From the NCBI RefSeq assembly GCF_963677065.1, contig NZ_OY781872.1, forward strand, positions 2,847,419 to 2,911,418: a DNA stretch of 64,000 nt. Direction: 5' to 3'. Origin of the DNA: an uncultured Methanoregula sp. (lineage in GTDB: Archaea > Halobacteriota > Methanomicrobia > Methanomicrobiales > Methanospirillaceae). The notes beneath the pieces are model-generated. The model did not search any database and was not told the DNA's origin. It was given only the letters and a program-made list of their open reading frames with translations. The position numbers were made by a program, and so were the translations under genes. This document shows positions 61,775-64,000 of this stretch, piece after piece; position 1 is the first letter of the stretch, and the number at the start of each line of letters is the position of its first letter.

Positions 61775-63937
61775 ATGGATTTTAAATATTTTAATCATAT
61801 AAATACGCACCCCCGCATTATACCCGCTATCATAGGAATCAGCGGAACAATCACGCTGATTCTCAACGGACTTGGACTTATTTATGGCATCACCATCGTC
61901 CTTCCCCACCTCTTCTATATCCCGATCATCCTTGCAGCATATTATTATCCCCATAAAGGGGTTCTCTTCACTGCAGTACTCTCTGCATTATACTTTGCCG
62001 AAGTGTTCATTACAACTCCCGTTTTTTCCGAGACCTGGGTAGCTGCACTTGCCAGGATTGTTGTTTTTATCCTCCTTGCCGGGATAATCTCCTGGATCAG
62101 CGGGAGAATGCATCACGACACCCGGATGTGTCACCGGCTCGTATCCATGGTCAAGTCCTCCAACGATGCGATTATCGGAGAGACACTGGACGGGATCATC
62201 ACCGACTGGAATGACGGCGCAACGCAACTCTATGGCTATACCGCCCAAGAAATGGAGGGCAAACCGATCTCGCTGATCATTCCGGAATACCGGGAAACTG
62301 AACTATCCGGGCTCTTTGCAAAGATACAAAAAGGCATTCCGGTTGAGCGATATGAGACTGAACGTAAGACCAAAGACGGCAGGATTCTCACAGTCTCGCT
62401 TTCCCTCTCCCCCATCATTGACGAGAGGGGAGGGATCATCGGAGCATCGGTCAGTGCTCATGATATTACAAAACAAAAAGAGATGCAGAATGAGATCCTC
62501 CGGGCGAAGAACGAGTGGGAACTGACGTTTGATGCGGTTCCGGATATGATCGCCATCATCGATCGCAACCACCGGATCCTGCGGGTCAATCAGTCGATGG
62601 CACAGCGAATCGGGCTTGCACCGGATCAGATGATTGGCCGGGCGTGCTACAAGCTCATCCATACACGAAATGAACCCCTGGGGATCTGCCCCCATTCCCG
62701 GCTTCTCGCCGACGGCAATCCCCACTCCGTCGATATCCATGAAGATAACCTGAATGGGGATTTCCAGGTAACGGTCTCGCCATTGCATAACGGGGCCGGT
62801 GAAGTAATCGGGAGCGTACATATCCTGCATGACATCACCGAGGCCAAGAGGACGCAGGAGAGCCTGGCTGACCGGGAACGTTTCCTCAACCGTCTTCTCG
62901 AAACCATCTCCAGCCCCATCTTCTACAAGGACAAATCCGGGGTATTCATCGGCTGCAACTCCTCGTTTGAAAAATTTACCGGATTCAGTAAGAACAGGAT
63001 CATCGGAAAGACCGTTTACGATATAGCTCCCAGGGATCTTGCCGATATTTATTCCCGGATGGATGACGAACTCTTTGCATCACCCGGGTCCCAGGTGTAT
63101 GAATCCCAGGTCAGGTATGCTGACGGCTCGCTCCACGATGTCATTTTCACCAAATCCACGCTCAATGACCGGGAGGGCAGGACAGAAGGGCTTGTCGGTG
63201 TGATCCTCGACATCACCGATCGCAAACGCGATGAAGTGGCGCTGCAGCAGGCCATCAAAAAACTCAATATGCTCTCGTCCATCACCCGGCATGATATTCT
63301 CAACCAGCTCATGGGACTCCAGACATTTCTTGAATTGTCAAAGGAGATTGCAACTGATGCGGATGTCAGGCATTATATTGAGAAAGAAGAGAAGGCGGCA
63401 GATGCAATCGGGAGACAGATCGAGTTTACCCGTTATTACCAGGATATCGGGGTCAATGTGCCGCAGTGGCACGATCTTGTGCAGACGATCCAGAAATCCA
63501 TGGCGCAACTGAACCTTGAGGGCGTTGAAGTAACGGTCAGCCCCCCACCGGTCGAGATCTTTGCAGATCCTCTTATCGAGAAAGTCTTTTACAATCTTGT
63601 TGAAAACTCGCTTCGCCACGGGGGCGGCGTGACAGCAATAACCTTCTCGGGAGAAGAGACCGAAAAAGGACTAATTGTCACGTATCGCGACAATGGTATC
63701 GGCATTCCCATGGAAGACAAGACCCGTCTCTTCCAGAAAGGCTTTGGAAAGAATACCGGCCTTGGACTGTTCCTGTCCCGCGAGATCCTCTCGATTACCG
63801 GCCTCTCCATCCAGGAAAACGGAACTGCCGGAAACGGGGTCCGGTTTGATATCATTGCACCCATAGGCAAGTACAGGTCCCTGTCCCATCCCCCCGATTC
63901 CGGGGGAACTCCCTCGAATTCCAGCCCATCCCGGTGA
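61775..63937 (+). CDS. Membrane-bound PAS sensor histidine kinase
   Basis: The 720-residue protein has four or so N-terminal transmembrane helices (about 14-110; IIPAIIGISGTITLILNGLGLIYG, LPHLFYIPIILAAYYYPHKG, WVAALARIVVFILLAGIISWISG). Three PAS domains follow (about 122-235, 245-360, 368-490). The catalytic core has H-box SSITRHDILNQ (His506), N-box NLVENSLRHG, YRDNGIGI and GFGKNTGLGLFLSREIL. Its core is nearly the same as in the cytosolic kinase at 5580. The C-terminal tail is Ser/Pro-rich. Signal unknown; the membrane part points to an envelope or membrane-soluble cue. Confidence 0.93.
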   Translation: MDFKYFNHINTHPRIIPAIIGISGTITLILNGLGLIYGITIVLPHLFYIPIILAAYYYPHKGVLFTAVLSALYFAEVFITTPVFSETWVAALARIVVFILLAGIISWISGRMHHDTRMCHRLVSMVKSSNDAIIGETLDGIITDWNDGATQLYGYTAQEMEGKPISLIIPEYRETELSGLFAKIQKGIPVERYETERKTKDGRILTVSLSLSPIIDERGGIIGASVSAHDITKQKEMQNEILRAKNEWELTFDAVPDMIAIIDRNHRILRVNQSMAQRIGLAPDQMIGRACYKLIHTRNEPLGICPHSRLLADGNPHSVDIHEDNLNGDFQVTVSPLHNGAGEVIGSVHILHDITEAKRTQESLADRERFLNRLLETISSPIFYKDKSGVFIGCNSSFEKFTGFSKNRIIGKTVYDIAPRDLADIYSRMDDELFASPGSQVYESQVRYADGSLHDVIFTKSTLNDREGRTEGLVGVILDITDRKRDEVALQQAIKKLNMLSSITRHDILNQLMGLQTFLELSKEIATDADVRHYIEKEEKAADAIGRQIEFTRYYQDIGVNVPQWHDLVQTIQKSMAQLNLEGVEVTVSPPPVEIFADPLIEKVFYNLVENSLRHGGGVTAITFSGEETEKGLIVTYRDNGIGIPMEDKTRLFQKGFGKNTGLGLFLSREILSITGLSIQENGTAGNGVRFDIIAPIGKYRSLSHPPDSGGTPSNSSPSR

Positions 63938-63943
63938 TGTCCG

Positions 63944-64000
63944 ATGCCTGAAAAAACCATATCCCCCGACATGTTGCCATCTTTTATTGCCCTGCAGAAG
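63944..64000 (+). CDS. Start of a gene cut by the window edge
   Basis: An ATG six bases after the kinase stop opens a frame that stays open to the end of the window (MPEKTISPDMLPSFIALQK). The closeness suggests an operon with the kinase. Only 19 codons are visible, so no function is given. Confidence 0.5.
   Translation, partial: MPEKTISPDMLPSFIALQK

Overview
This window is archaeal, most likely from a Methanoregula-like member of the Methanomicrobiales. The evidence is a GC-rich, purine-leading codon style, box-A (TATA) promoters with short leaders, cytosolic PAS histidine kinases with an 'SITRHD' H-box, a V4R protein, Cache lipoproteins, DUF169 and TusA/DsrE sulfur genes, and small archaeal antitoxin-like proteins. 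The assignment is made from protein style only; there is no rRNA, tRNA or CRISPR array in the window.

Layout. (1) 1-16954, host-like and GC-rich: the end of a histidine kinase, a triple-Cache lipoprotein, a receptor-protease fusion (type 1 periplasmic-binding domain plus C13/legumain-like caspase-fold domain), a V4R sensor paired with a PAS kinase, a zinc-ribbon protein, and a three-gene DNA-end-processing cluster (RmuC-like, AddB-like, AddA-like). (2) 16955-about 45500, a mosaic accessory region with strongly AT-rich blocks separated by GC-rich noncoding repeats. It holds a three-gene ABC-3C conflict system with an HNH effector, an HD phosphohydrolase, a frameshifted HEPN-like gene, a 1259-residue WD40-GTPase-metallophosphoesterase protein, a prokaryotic viperin opposite a CARF-winged-helix regulator, a TPR protein with a HEPN-like C-terminus, a CoiA-like nuclease, a set of secreted and membrane proteins with a 650-bp duplication, a RelB/RelE remnant, two MntA-HepT modules and a DnaQ-like exonuclease. 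(3) About 45500-54600, host-like: Cas4/RecB-type nuclease, C45-like acyltransferase, CPBP protease, TrpF-like protein, carboxylesterase and envelope proteins. (4) 54610-59300, a sulfur-trafficking locus (DUF169, TusA-TusA-DsrE fusion, small membrane protein) facing a winged-helix/GAF regulator; both promoters carry the same palindromic operator. (5) 59706-64000, two more signal-transduction proteins and the start of a further gene.

How it fits together. The middle of the window reads as a defence island built from independent modules. Several modules are bounded by pieces of one dispersed noncoding repeat family (palindromes at 24204, 24354 and 29260, a remnant at 19804, long tails at 29399 and 36741). 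The two strongest candidates for an undescribed system are the WD40-GTPase-winged-helix-zinc-ribbon-phosphoesterase protein and the CARF-regulator/viperin/TPR-HEPN neighbourhood. All functions are inferred from sequence motifs read by eye; no database search was run.
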